From Maribacter vaceletii (GTDB lineage: Bacteria; Bacteroidota; Bacteroidia; Flavobacteriales; Flavobacteriaceae), in assembly GCF_003634105.1 (NCBI RefSeq), contig NZ_RBIQ01000007.1:1302001-1366000 (forward strand): 64,000 nt of DNA, in the 5' to 3' direction. Both the position numbers and the translations under genes were made by a program. Of this stretch, positions 1 to 7,483 are shown piece after piece. The notes beneath the pieces are model-generated. The model was given only the letters and a program-made list of their open reading frames with translations. It was not told the DNA's origin and ran no database searches. Each line of letters begins with the position of its first letter. Within the stretch, counting starts at the first letter, position 1.

Positions 1-149
1 ACAAAAAAGGTTTGTTTAAAGAGTTCAATGAGTACACAACATCTGCTAACGTAACTTTACGTAATGTAAAGGATGCTATTGCCTTTAATGTTTTTCATGA
101 AGGTTTGCATTTAGGTGCAATTATAGCATTGAAGAAAGCACTTATTTAA
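1..149 (+). CDS. DinB-like family protein, C-terminal fragment
   Basis: The window opens inside a rightward gene whose last 48 codons are visible, in the frame starting at base 3 and ending with TAA at 147-149. The tail contains FHEGLHLGAI, which resembles the last metal-ligand helix of DinB/YfiT four-helix-bundle proteins, where a conserved His near the C-terminus helps bind a divalent metal. The role of these proteins is often unknown; some are thiol-dependent transferases. Its stop overlaps by a few bases the end of the convergent lipoprotein gene. The family call rests on this short tail only. Confidence 0.6.
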   Translation, partial: KKGLFKEFNEYTTSANVTLRNVKDAIAFNVFHEGLHLGAIIALKKALI

Positions 150-882
150 CCTTAACGGCTAAGTATTTTTTAACTTCTGAATAAGGAATTGTTACCTCTA
201 TAGGTCCCTCTGCAAAAGAAGATACTTCATATTGGTTATAAAGTAATTGTATGCCATTTGGGGTAAAACCAATATTTTCGGGTAAATAGAAAGCATCTTC
301 CTCGAACATAAAACCAGTATAATTTATAGGTTGGTCTTGGGGTATGTTTTCTTGAATCCTAAATTTAATTTCAGCAAATTTTTCAAAATTAAATTTGGTA
401 TTAAAAAGTTCCCAATTTTCTATTTCAGCACCATTTTTTTTACTAAAATTTAAATATTTTTTTGCAGAATAGCCATGTGCCCCACCAGTAAAAATGTAAG
501 AGTCTAAAGCTATAGTTAAAATATCTTTATTTTCATATAATACCTCTCCATTAATAACAGCTTCCCACTTTGTAGATTCTTCAGGAAATTTATCTTTTAA
601 TTTATTATAACCTTCATTAAAAGATACAATTGCAGTTTTTATAGAAGTAACATTAGTTGCTTCATCAAAATTTAAAAGGATAATAATTTCTTCTTGTAAA
701 GCAGTATTTATGTTTTTAGAAATAGTAGTTTTTTCTAATGCTTTTGGAATATCAATAGTCACTGCAGGACAATTTTTACAAGTTTTATCTTCAATCAATA
801 AAGTTTCAAAAGTTAGTAGTGTTTCATTTTTACAGCTAATAGAAACAAGTAATAAAAGAAGTAGTATATAAATATATTTCAT
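142..882 (-). CDS. DUF4163/DUF3298 (PdaC/RsiV-like) lipoprotein
   Basis: Encodes 246 residues starting with a lipoprotein signal peptide: Lys, a Leu-rich core, then VSISC, whose Cys would be lipidated. The middle holds the FTGGAHGYS signature of DUF4163, the domain seen in PdaC and RsiV, and the C-terminal part matches the DUF3298 segment that normally follows it (ENIGFTPNGIQLLYNQYEV). It is probably anchored in the periplasm or outer membrane; the molecular role in Bacteroidota is unknown. A GTG at 907-909 lies in frame further upstream, but it overlaps a good promoter -7 element (909-916), so the ATG at 880-882 is preferred. It is convergent with the DinB fragment. Confidence 0.85.
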   Translation of the reverse strand: MKYIYILLLLLLVSISCKNETLLTFETLLIEDKTCKNCPAVTIDIPKALEKTTISKNINTALQEEIIILLNFDEATNVTSIKTAIVSFNEGYNKLKDKFPEESTKWEAVINGEVLYENKDILTIALDSYIFTGGAHGYSAKKYLNFSKKNGAEIENWELFNTKFNFEKFAEIKFRIQENIPQDQPINYTGFMFEEDAFYLPENIGFTPNGIQLLYNQYEVSSFAEGPIEVTIPYSEVKKYLAVKVK

Positions 883-908
883 AGAAAGAGATAATAATTT
901 TAATGCCA

Positions 909-937
909 CAAAAATACGGTTTCGTTATAATCTCCAA
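909..937 (-). promoter_or_regulatory. Flavobacterial-type promoter for the DUF3298 lipoprotein
   Basis: Reading leftward, TTG (937-935) is followed after 18 bases by TATTTTTG (916-909). This fits the Bacteroidota primary-sigma consensus, a -33 TTG and a -7 TAnnTTTG. Transcription would begin roughly 20 bases before the ATG at 882. This placement also argues against the longer GTG start. Confidence 0.6.
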
Positions 938-981
938 GGAGAATACTGTAAATTTAAAATAGTATTAACTAATTCTTTTTT

Positions 982-2136
982 ATGACTAATAAATCTTTAA
1001 AATTTAATAGTAAAACGATACATGGTGGGCAAGAGCTAGAAAAAGCATATGGGGCGGTTATGCCTCCAATTTATCAAACATCAACTTTTGCTCAAGAAAG
1101 TCCAGGGGAGCATAAGGGTTATGCGTATGCTAGGAGCGCAAATCCAACAAGAACAGCTTTAGAAAAGGCAATGGCGAGTATTGAAAATGGTAATTATGGG
1201 TTGGCTTTTGGTAGTGGTCTTGCGGCTATAGATGCTATAATAAAATTACTTAGCCCAGGGGATGAGGTTATATCTAATAATGATTTGTATGGTGGTAGTT
1301 ATAGATTATTTAAACAAGTTTTTGAAAAATACGGAATAGTGTTTCGTTTTATAGACATGCATAATGCCGTTTCTATAGAACCTTATATTACTAATAAAAC
1401 AAAACTCATTTGGTTAGAGACTCCCACAAACCCTATGCTTAACATAATAGATATTAAGGCTATTACAAAAATAGCAGAAAACCATGAGGTTTTAGTAGCG
1501 GTTGATAATACGTTTGCATCTCCATATTTACAAAGACCTTTAGATTTAGGAGCAGATATAGTTATGCATTCTGCTACTAAATATTTAGGAGGACATAGTG
1601 ATACTGTTTTAGGTGGTATCATTGTTAGAGATAAAGCATTAGCAGATAAGCTCTATTTTATACAGAATGCAAGTGGAGCTATATGTGGCCCTATGGATAG
1701 TTTTTTAGTACTTCGTGGAATTAAAACATTACACGTAAGAATGCAACGTCATTGCGAAAATGGAAGAACAATTGCAGAATTTCTTAATCATCATTCTAAA
1801 GTAGAAAAAGTGTTTTGGCCAGGTTTTACTAATCATCCTAACCATGAAATTGCAAAAAGTCAAATGAAAGATTTTGGAGCAATGTTATCTTTTCTCCCAA
1901 AAGGTGCAGATTATAAAAAAGCTATTGCAATTATAAAAAAACTCTCTCTTTTTATGCTAGCAGAATCTCTTGGTGGTGTAGAGAGTTTAGTTGGGCACCC
2001 TGCAAGTATGTCTCATGGGGGAATGACTAAAAAAGAACGTGAAAAAGTTGGAATTAAAGATGCGTTAATTAGAATTAGTGTTGGGATAGAAGATGTGCAA
2101 GATTTAATTGAAGATTTAGAGAATGCTTTAAGGTAA
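982..2136 (+). CDS. metB: Cystathionine gamma-synthase / trans-sulfuration PLP enzyme
   Basis: A full-length 384-residue Cys/Met-metabolism PLP enzyme, fold type I. Family landmarks are YAYARSANPTRTALE near residue 48, the GSGLAAI segment near 77, DNTFASPYLQRPL near 175 and the PLP-lysine motif MHSATKYLGGHSD with Lys200. The C-terminal SLGGVESLVGHPASMSH segment is typical of the gamma-synthase/gamma-lyase group. Such enzymes join O-acylhomoserine to cysteine, or cleave cystathionine, in the cytoplasm. Sequence alone does not separate MetB from gamma-lyase or O-acetylhomoserine sulfhydrylase, so the symbol is tentative. It appears to be transcribed alone; the upstream gene is divergent and gdhA starts about 200 bases downstream. 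Confidence 0.88.
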   Translation: MTNKSLKFNSKTIHGGQELEKAYGAVMPPIYQTSTFAQESPGEHKGYAYARSANPTRTALEKAMASIENGNYGLAFGSGLAAIDAIIKLLSPGDEVISNNDLYGGSYRLFKQVFEKYGIVFRFIDMHNAVSIEPYITNKTKLIWLETPTNPMLNIIDIKAITKIAENHEVLVAVDNTFASPYLQRPLDLGADIVMHSATKYLGGHSDTVLGGIIVRDKALADKLYFIQNASGAICGPMDSFLVLRGIKTLHVRMQRHCENGRTIAEFLNHHSKVEKVFWPGFTNHPNHEIAKSQMKDFGAMLSFLPKGADYKKAIAIIKKLSLFMLAESLGGVESLVGHPASMSHGGMTKKEREKVGIKDALIRISVGIEDVQDLIEDLENALR

Positions 2137-2153
2137 TTAGTAATACATTGTGA

Positions 2154-2169
2154 AAAAAGCATGCTTTTT
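2154..2169 (+). terminator. Possible weak terminator after metB
   Basis: A perfect palindrome, five A then GCATGC then five T, lies 17 bases after the metB stop. The stem is short and AT-rich, so termination is only plausible. The rest of the 206-base gap to gdhA shows no clear TAnnTTTG box. An 8-base inverted repeat, TACATTGT at 2144-2151 and ACAATGTA at 2208-2215, encloses this palindrome. Confidence 0.3.
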
Positions 2170-2342
2170 AAAGAGAACAATAAAAAGGTGCAATTTAAAG
2201 TTTTTTAACAATGTAGGATTAAGATTGTTAAATTAAGATTATGATAATTTAACTAAAAAAAATAGCGATATAATTATAGTAATGTCATAATTTCGCCGTT
2301 ATATTTCTAAATTGTTAAAACATAATATATTAAAATAGCTTT

Positions 2343-3677
2343 ATGGAGGCAAAAATTAAAGGTTTTATGGATGAGGTTAAGGCAAGAAACGGCCATGAAC
2401 CTGAGTTTATCCAAGCAGTACAAGAGGTAGCAGAAACTGTAATACCATACATTGCTAGTAATGAAATTTATAATGGCAAAAACATTCTGTTAAGAATGGT
2501 AGAACCGGAACGTTTAATATCGTTTAGAGTTGCATGGGTAGATGATAAAGGAGAAATACATGTAAACAGAGGATATCGTATACAAATGAACTCGGCAATT
2601 GGTCCTTATAAAGGAGGCTTACGTTTTCATCCTACAGTAAACGCAAGTATTCTTAAGTTTTTAGCTTTTGAGCAAGTATTTAAGAACAGTTTAACTACAC
2701 TGCCTATGGGTGGTGGTAAAGGTGGTTCAGATTTTGACCCTAAAGGTAAGTCTGATGATGAGGTAATGCGTTTTTGCCATGCATTTATGTTAGAGTTAAA
2801 TAGGCATATAGGTCCTAATACAGATGTACCTGCAGGAGATATTGGTGTTGGTGCAAGAGAAATTGGGTTTCTTTTTGGAATGTATAAAAAAATAAGAAAC
2901 GAGTTTACGGGAGTTTTAACCGGTAAGGGTCTTTCTTGGGGTGGTTCTAAAATACGCCCAGAAGCAACAGGCTATGGTACAGTATATTTTGCACAAAGCA
3001 TGTTAAAAACTAAAGGGCAAGAGATAAATGGAAAAACGGTTGTTATTTCTGGTTCTGGTAACGTAGCACAATTTGCTGCAGAAAAAGTACTTCAATTAGG
3101 GGGTAAGGTGGTTACACTTTCAGATTCTGCGGGGTATATTTACGATAAAGACGGTATAGATGAAGAGAAGCTAGCTTATGTTATGGATTTAAAAAATAAC
3201 AAGCGTGCTCGTATTTCTGAGTATACTAAAAAATATAGCTCTGCAACCTATCATGCTGGAGAAAAACCTTGGGGAGTTACTTGTGAAATTGCATTACCAT
3301 GTGCAACGCAAAACGAATTAAATGTAGAACACGCAAAGCAACTAATAGCAAATGGGTGTATTTGTGTTGCAGAAGGAGCAAATATGCCATCTACAGCAGA
3401 TGCTTTTCATGATGCCAAAATACTTTTTGCTCCAGGAAAGGCTTCTAATGCTGGCGGTGTTGCAACTTCTGGATTAGAAATGTCTCAGAATTCTCTTAGA
3501 ATTAGTTGGACAAGAGAAGAGGTAGATGAAAGATTAAAAGGGATTATGGAAGAAATTCATAATTCTTGTATTGAATTCGGCAAAGAAGAAGATGGTTTTT
3601 GTAATTATGTAAAAGGAGCAAATATTGCTGGTTTTGTTAAAGTTGCAGATGCTATGTTAGCGCAAGGTGTAATTTAA
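2343..3677 (+). CDS. gdhA: Glutamate dehydrogenase (hexameric, probably NADP-specific)
   Basis: A complete 444-residue enzyme matching the usual length of small hexameric glutamate dehydrogenases. It interconverts 2-oxoglutarate plus ammonia and glutamate in the cytoplasm. Visible motifs are the substrate-binding MNSAIGPYKGGLRFHP (Lys90), the catalytic PMGGGKGGSDFDP with Lys126, DVPAGDIGVG around residue 161, and the dinucleotide-binding GSGNVAQFAAEK from 237. Similarity to the E. coli GdhA class suggests NADP use and ammonia assimilation, but cofactor choice is inferred. It stands alone, followed by a strong hairpin terminator. Confidence 0.95.
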   Translation: MEAKIKGFMDEVKARNGHEPEFIQAVQEVAETVIPYIASNEIYNGKNILLRMVEPERLISFRVAWVDDKGEIHVNRGYRIQMNSAIGPYKGGLRFHPTVNASILKFLAFEQVFKNSLTTLPMGGGKGGSDFDPKGKSDDEVMRFCHAFMLELNRHIGPNTDVPAGDIGVGAREIGFLFGMYKKIRNEFTGVLTGKGLSWGGSKIRPEATGYGTVYFAQSMLKTKGQEINGKTVVISGSGNVAQFAAEKVLQLGGKVVTLSDSAGYIYDKDGIDEEKLAYVMDLKNNKRARISEYTKKYSSATYHAGEKPWGVTCEIALPCATQNELNVEHAKQLIANGCICVAEGANMPSTADAFHDAKILFAPGKASNAGGVATSGLEMSQNSLRISWTREEVDERLKGIMEEIHNSCIEFGKEEDGFCNYVKGANIAGFVKVADAMLAQGVI

Positions 3678-3699
3678 ACCTAAATATAAATAGAAAATT

Positions 3700-3730
3700 A
3701 AGGCTTTCCAGTTTCTGGGAAGCCTTTTTA
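3700..3730 (+). terminator. Rho-independent terminator after gdhA
   Basis: AAGGCTTTCCAG, a TTT loop and CTGGGAAGCCTT form a 12-base stem with one G-T type mismatch, followed by T residues. It begins 22 bases after the gdhA stop. Confidence 0.85.
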
Positions 3731-3742
3731 TTTTATTACAAT

Positions 3743-3750
3743 TATCTTTG
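3743..3750 (+). promoter_or_regulatory. Candidate -7 element for recO
   Basis: TATCTTTG fits the Bacteroidota -7 consensus TAnnTTTG and lies 19 bases before the recO ATG, just after the gdhA terminator. No convincing -33 TTG was seen at the normal spacing. Confidence 0.45.
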
Positions 3751-3769
3751 TACGGATATAATAACCTAT

Positions 3770-4489
3770 ATGCAGGTAACAACTAAAGCTATAATATTAT
3801 CTTCTTTAAAGTATGGAGACACCAGTTTAATTGTTAAGGCTTTTACAGCTTCAGACGGGCTTAAATCCTATTTGTTAAAAGGTGTTTTGGCGAGCAAAAA
3901 AGGAAAATTAAAAACAGCATATTTTCAACCTTTAATGCAATTAGAAATTGTTGCAAACCATAGAAATAAGGGAACATTAGAAAGTATACGGGAAGCTAAA
4001 GTAAATTATCACTATCAAACCTTACATTCACAAATTGCAAAAAATGCAATGACTCTTTTTTTGGCAGAAATGTTAAGCCATAGTATTCATGAAGAAGAGT
4101 GTAACAAAGACCTTTTTTCTTTTATAGAAGTAATGTTGCAATGGCTAGATACTAATGATGAAATTGCAAATTTTCATTTATACTTTTTACTACAATTAAC
4201 TAGATATTTAGGAATATATCCAGATACGTCTAATATACAAGCCTTATATTTTGATTTGCTAGAAGGAGAGTTTATTAAAAGCCCATCATTAAACCCAATG
4301 CTACAAAATAAAAATTTAGCAAACTTTAAAACACTATTAGGCATAAATTTTGATGCATTACATACCATTAAGTTACATAAAGAAAGTAGGCAAGATTTGT
4401 TAAAATCTTTAGTGCTTTATTTTGAATTACATTTACAAGGGTTTAGGAAACCTAAATCTCTAGCCATACTAAATGAAGTATTTAATTAA
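3770..4489 (+). CDS. recO: DNA repair protein RecO
   Basis: A 239-residue protein with the N-terminal OB-fold typical of RecO (TTKAIILSSLKYGDTSLIVK, then SYLLKGV) and a helical C-terminal domain. RecO works with RecR and RecF to load RecA onto SSB-coated single-stranded DNA during gap repair. Length matches the Bacteroidota family. I do not see the four-Cys zinc site found in some RecO proteins; the single Cys near residue 111 is isolated. The stop codon lies one base before the ATG of the next gene, so the two are probably cotranscribed although functionally unrelated. Confidence 0.9.
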   Translation: MQVTTKAIILSSLKYGDTSLIVKAFTASDGLKSYLLKGVLASKKGKLKTAYFQPLMQLEIVANHRNKGTLESIREAKVNYHYQTLHSQIAKNAMTLFLAEMLSHSIHEEECNKDLFSFIEVMLQWLDTNDEIANFHLYFLLQLTRYLGIYPDTSNIQALYFDLLEGEFIKSPSLNPMLQNKNLANFKTLLGINFDALHTIKLHKESRQDLLKSLVLYFELHLQGFRKPKSLAILNEVFN

Positions 4490-4490
4490 G

Positions 4491-6902
4491 ATGCAAAAAA
4501 TAATATTTTTTATAGCGTTTTTATTTGTACAAATAGTGTTTGCACAACAAATAACTGTTTTAGATACAGACACTAATACTCCTATAATTAATGTTGCTGT
4601 ATTTAATAGTGATAAGTCTAAAGCAACAATCACCGATATAAATGGAACCTGTATATTAGATGGTTTTAGGTTAAAAGAAAAAATAATATTTAAGCATGTT
4701 AGTTATGAACTTTTAAAAAAGACTAAAAAGCAACTCATAAAACAGGATTATAAAGTTTTTATGGAGATGAAACCAAATGAGTTAGACGAGGTTGTTATGT
4801 CTATCTCTAAATGGGAACAGCAAAAAAAAGATATTCCAAATAAAATAACATCTATAGATGCTAAAAGCATTTCCTTTACTGCGCCACAAACTGCCGCAGA
4901 TGTATTGCAAAAAAGCGGCAAAGTATTTGTGCAAAAAAGTCAGTTAGGAGGCGGAAGCCCCATGATAAGGGGTTTTGCAACCAATAGATTACTGCTTTCT
5001 GTAGATGGTGTTCGTATGAATAATGCCATTTTTAGAGGAGGTAATGTGCAAAACGTTATTTCTATAGACCCATACACAATTAAAAATACTGAAATAATTT
5101 TTGGTCCAGGATCCGTAATTTATGGTAGTGATGCTATTGGGGGTGTTATGAATTTTTATACCAAAAAAGCAACTTTTTCTACAATAGATAGTTTGGCAGT
5201 TATGGGTAATGCTAATTATCGTTTCTCTTCTGCAAATATGGAAAATACAATACACGCAGATGTTAATTTTGGAAAAAAGAAATGGGCACTTTTAACAAGT
5301 GTAACTCATAATCGTTTTGACGATTTAAAAATGGGGGCTTCAGGGCCAGATTCTTATTTAAGAAATTATTATGTAGAAAGAGTAAATAATGAGGATAAAT
5401 TGGTAAATAATACAAACCCTAAAAAACAAGTTGCAAGCGGATATAACCAAATTAATGTAATGCAAAAATTAGCATTTAAACCTAATAATAATTTAAAATT
5501 GTTCTTAGGAACTTATTATTCAGAAACATCAGATTATTCTAGGTATGACCGTTTAATAAGACCAAATAGTAATGGAGACGGACTTCGTTATGGAGATTGG
5601 TATTACGGCCCTCAAAAATGGTTTATGGCTAATTTTCAATTACAAAAAAAAGGAAATGGTAAATTTTATGATGGCTTAAAAATAACTACAGCATACCAAC
5701 ATTTTGAAGAAAGTAGAAATAGTAGAAACTTTAATGCATTAGATTTAGTTAGTACTAAAGAAAAGGTAGATGCCTTATCTGCTAATATAGATTTTGAAAA
5801 CAAAAAAATTGGAGATTTACGTTTGTATTATGGAGGTGAATTTATTTTTAACAAAGTATATTCTAATGGTTTAGAAACAAATATTGAAACCAAAGAAACT
5901 AATGTAGCGGCATCTAGATACCCTCATGGCGCAAGTTGGAAAACCGTTGCTGCGTACGTTAATGGAGAATATAAAGCTAAGCCTAATTTCACTGTATTAT
6001 CTGGTTTAAGATATAGCCATGTATGGATAGATGCAGATTTTGACACAAGTTTTTATCCTTTTCCTTTTGATAATGAAAGGCTTAGTACAGGGGCTTTAAC
6101 AGGTAGTTTGGGATTAAGTTGGTTTCCTAAAAAAAATCTTCAAGTTACTTTTAATGGTTCTACAGGGTTTAGGTCTCCTAATATAGATGATGTTGGTAAG
6201 GTTTTTGATTCGGAACCTGGATCTGTAGTAGTGCCTAATCCAGATTTAGAACCAGAATATGCCTATAATGTAGAGTTAGGTATTCATAAAAATATTAAAG
6301 ATATAGTTGTGCTAAAAGGCGCAACATTTTATACTTATTTAGTAGATGCTTTGGTACGTAGAGACTTTAATTTTAATGGCGCATCAGAGATAAATTATAA
6401 TGGAGAATTAAGTAATGTTCAGGCAGTTCAAAATGCAGCTAAAGCATATGTTTATGGATTTGAGTTTGGGTTGGATGCTTATATAAGTGAAAATTTTTCA
6501 ATAACTAGTAATATAACTTTTGCAGAAGGTATAGAGGAAGAAGAAGATGGTACAGATACTCCAGCAAGGCATGTATCACCAACATTTGGTGATTTTCATG
6601 TTATATGGAAAAACCAAAAAATTAAGACAGATATTTATTTAAATTATAACGGAGAAATAGCGTATAATGATTTAGCAAGTTCAGAAAAAAATAAGGAATA
6701 TATTTATGCTTTAGATGCAAACGGTAATCCATACTCACCATCTTGGCATACTCTTAATTTTCGTTCTCAATATGCAATTTCATCTGCATTAAAAACATCT
6801 TTAGGTATAGAGAATATTACAAACCAAAGGTATAGAACGTATTCTTCTGGTATAGTTGCTCCGGGAATAAATTTTATTCTTGGAATAGGATATAAATTTT
6901 AG
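4491..6902 (+). CDS. TonB-dependent outer-membrane receptor, heme/siderophore-like
   Basis: An 803-residue receptor with signal peptide (ending VQIVFAQQ), a carboxypeptidase-D-like beta-sandwich (about 20-105), a plug domain (about 110-230) and a 22-strand type barrel ending in GYKF. The plug carries SPMIRGFATNRLLLSVDGVR and GPGSVIYGSDAIGGVMN, resembling hemoglobin/hemin and catecholate-type receptors. It would import a large or scarce ligand across the outer membrane using TonB energy. No SusD partner is adjacent, so a metal or cofactor substrate is likelier than glycans, but this is inference. An ATG at 4473 would overlap recO and precede the signal peptide awkwardly, so the ATG at 4491 is chosen. 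Confidence 0.9.
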   Translation: MQKIIFFIAFLFVQIVFAQQITVLDTDTNTPIINVAVFNSDKSKATITDINGTCILDGFRLKEKIIFKHVSYELLKKTKKQLIKQDYKVFMEMKPNELDEVVMSISKWEQQKKDIPNKITSIDAKSISFTAPQTAADVLQKSGKVFVQKSQLGGGSPMIRGFATNRLLLSVDGVRMNNAIFRGGNVQNVISIDPYTIKNTEIIFGPGSVIYGSDAIGGVMNFYTKKATFSTIDSLAVMGNANYRFSSANMENTIHADVNFGKKKWALLTSVTHNRFDDLKMGASGPDSYLRNYYVERVNNEDKLVNNTNPKKQVASGYNQINVMQKLAFKPNNNLKLFLGTYYSETSDYSRYDRLIRPNSNGDGLRYGDWYYGPQKWFMANFQLQKKGNGKFYDGLKITTAYQHFEESRNSRNFNALDLVSTKEKVDALSANIDFENKKIGDLRLYYGGEFIFNKVYSNGLETNIETKETNVAASRYPHGASWKTVAAYVNGEYKAKPNFTVLSGLRYSHVWIDADFDTSFYPFPFDNERLSTGALTGSLGLSWFPKKNLQVTFNGSTGFRSPNIDDVGKVFDSEPGSVVVPNPDLEPEYAYNVELGIHKNIKDIVVLKGATFYTYLVDALVRRDFNFNGASEINYNGELSNVQAVQNAAKAYVYGFEFGLDAYISENFSITSNITFAEGIEEEEDGTDTPARHVSPTFGDFHVIWKNQKIKTDIYLNYNGEIAYNDLASSEKNKEYIYALDANGNPYSPSWHTLNFRSQYAISSALKTSLGIENITNQRYRTYSSGIVAPGINFILGIGYKF

Positions 6903-6906
6903 GCAA

Positions 6907-6943
6907 AAAAAAGGGCGAAACAATTAAGTTTCGCCCTTTTTTA
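6907..6943. terminator. Bidirectional terminator between TonB receptor and repeat lipoprotein
   Basis: A stem built from AAAAAAGGGCGAAAC and GTTTCGCCCTTTTTT flanks a short AATTAA loop. It has A-tracts on the left and T-tracts on the right, so it can stop both convergent genes. Confidence 0.88.
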
Positions 6944-6956
6944 TAAGAATAAGTTC

Positions 6957-7301
6957 TTAGTGCTTTACTGCATCTTTAACTTTATCAGCAGCAGCTCCTG
7001 CAGCGTCTTTTGCTTTGTCAGCAGCATCGTTTGCAGCGTCTTTAGCAGAATCTACAGCGTTACCTGCAGCATCTTTAGCAGAATCAACTGCATCACCAGC
7101 AGCGTTAGCAGCATCACCAGCTACTTCTTTTGTAGCGTCAACAGCTTTATCTGCAGCATCGCCAGCAGCATCTACCGCATCTCCTGCAGCATCAGCAGCA
7201 GCTTCTGTAGCATCTTTAGCTTTATCAGCAGCTTCTCTACATGATACAAATGATACACTTAATGCAACCATTAAGATTGATCCTAAAATTACTTTTTTCA
7301 T
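6957..7301 (-). CDS. Small Ala/Asp/Lys-rich lipoprotein with eight 11-residue repeats
   Basis: Encodes 114 residues: a lipoprotein signal peptide ending SFVSC (Cys21), then a region of almost only Ala, Asp, Lys, Gly and Val. From residue 25 to 112 it divides exactly into eight 11-residue units such as GDAVDSAKDAA, GNAVDSAKDAA and NDAADKAKDAA, ending KH. Undecad repeats of this amphipathic kind are known from group 3 LEA-like and apolipoprotein-like proteins, which form extended helices. It probably lies on a membrane surface as a long helix, perhaps with a stress or envelope-stabilising role (inference). Rightward ORFs over the same DNA are shadows created by the repeat. A -7 box lies upstream at 7338-7345. 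Confidence 0.82.
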   Translation of the reverse strand: MKKVILGSILMVALSVSFVSCREAADKAKDATEAAADAAGDAVDAAGDAADKAVDATKEVAGDAANAAGDAVDSAKDAAGNAVDSAKDAANDAADKAKDAAGAAADKVKDAVKH

Positions 7302-7337
7302 TGTGAATGTTTTTAGTGTTTAAATATGTTTTCAACG

Positions 7338-7345
7338 CAAATATA
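7338..7345 (-). promoter_or_regulatory. Candidate -7 element for the repeat lipoprotein
   Basis: On the minus strand this reads TATATTTG, fitting TAnnTTTG, 36 bases before the ATG at 7301. No TTG was found at the expected -33 position. Confidence 0.45.
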
Positions 7346-7443
7346 TACGTAATAAATCGAATTTTGGATGTTCTTGTTTAAGAAAGAAGGTGTAAGGGCA
7401 TATATTGGTTGGTTTTATAGGCCTATTATTCAATCTAAATTTA

Positions 7444-7451
7444 TAATTTTG
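7444..7451 (+). promoter_or_regulatory. Candidate -7 element for ileS
   Basis: TAATTTTG fits TAnnTTTG and lies 32 bases before the ileS ATG. TTG triplets upstream (7405-7411) are too far away for the usual 17-23 base spacing, so only the -7 part is supported. No T-box-like leader is visible. Confidence 0.45.
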
Positions 7452-7483
7452 CAGCCTTAATTAAAAGGTAGAGCACTGAGATT

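Noticed and set aside
6960-7323. Two rightward ORFs rich in Ser/Ala or Ser/Cys across the repeat lipoprotein
   Set aside because: They are the opposite strand of an 11-mer-repeat gene that has a signal peptide and lipobox; repeat DNA keeps other frames open.
7302-7483. T-box or other tRNA-sensing leader for ileS
   Set aside because: The predicted leader is about 30 bases from the -7 box, with no specifier loop or antiterminator structure.
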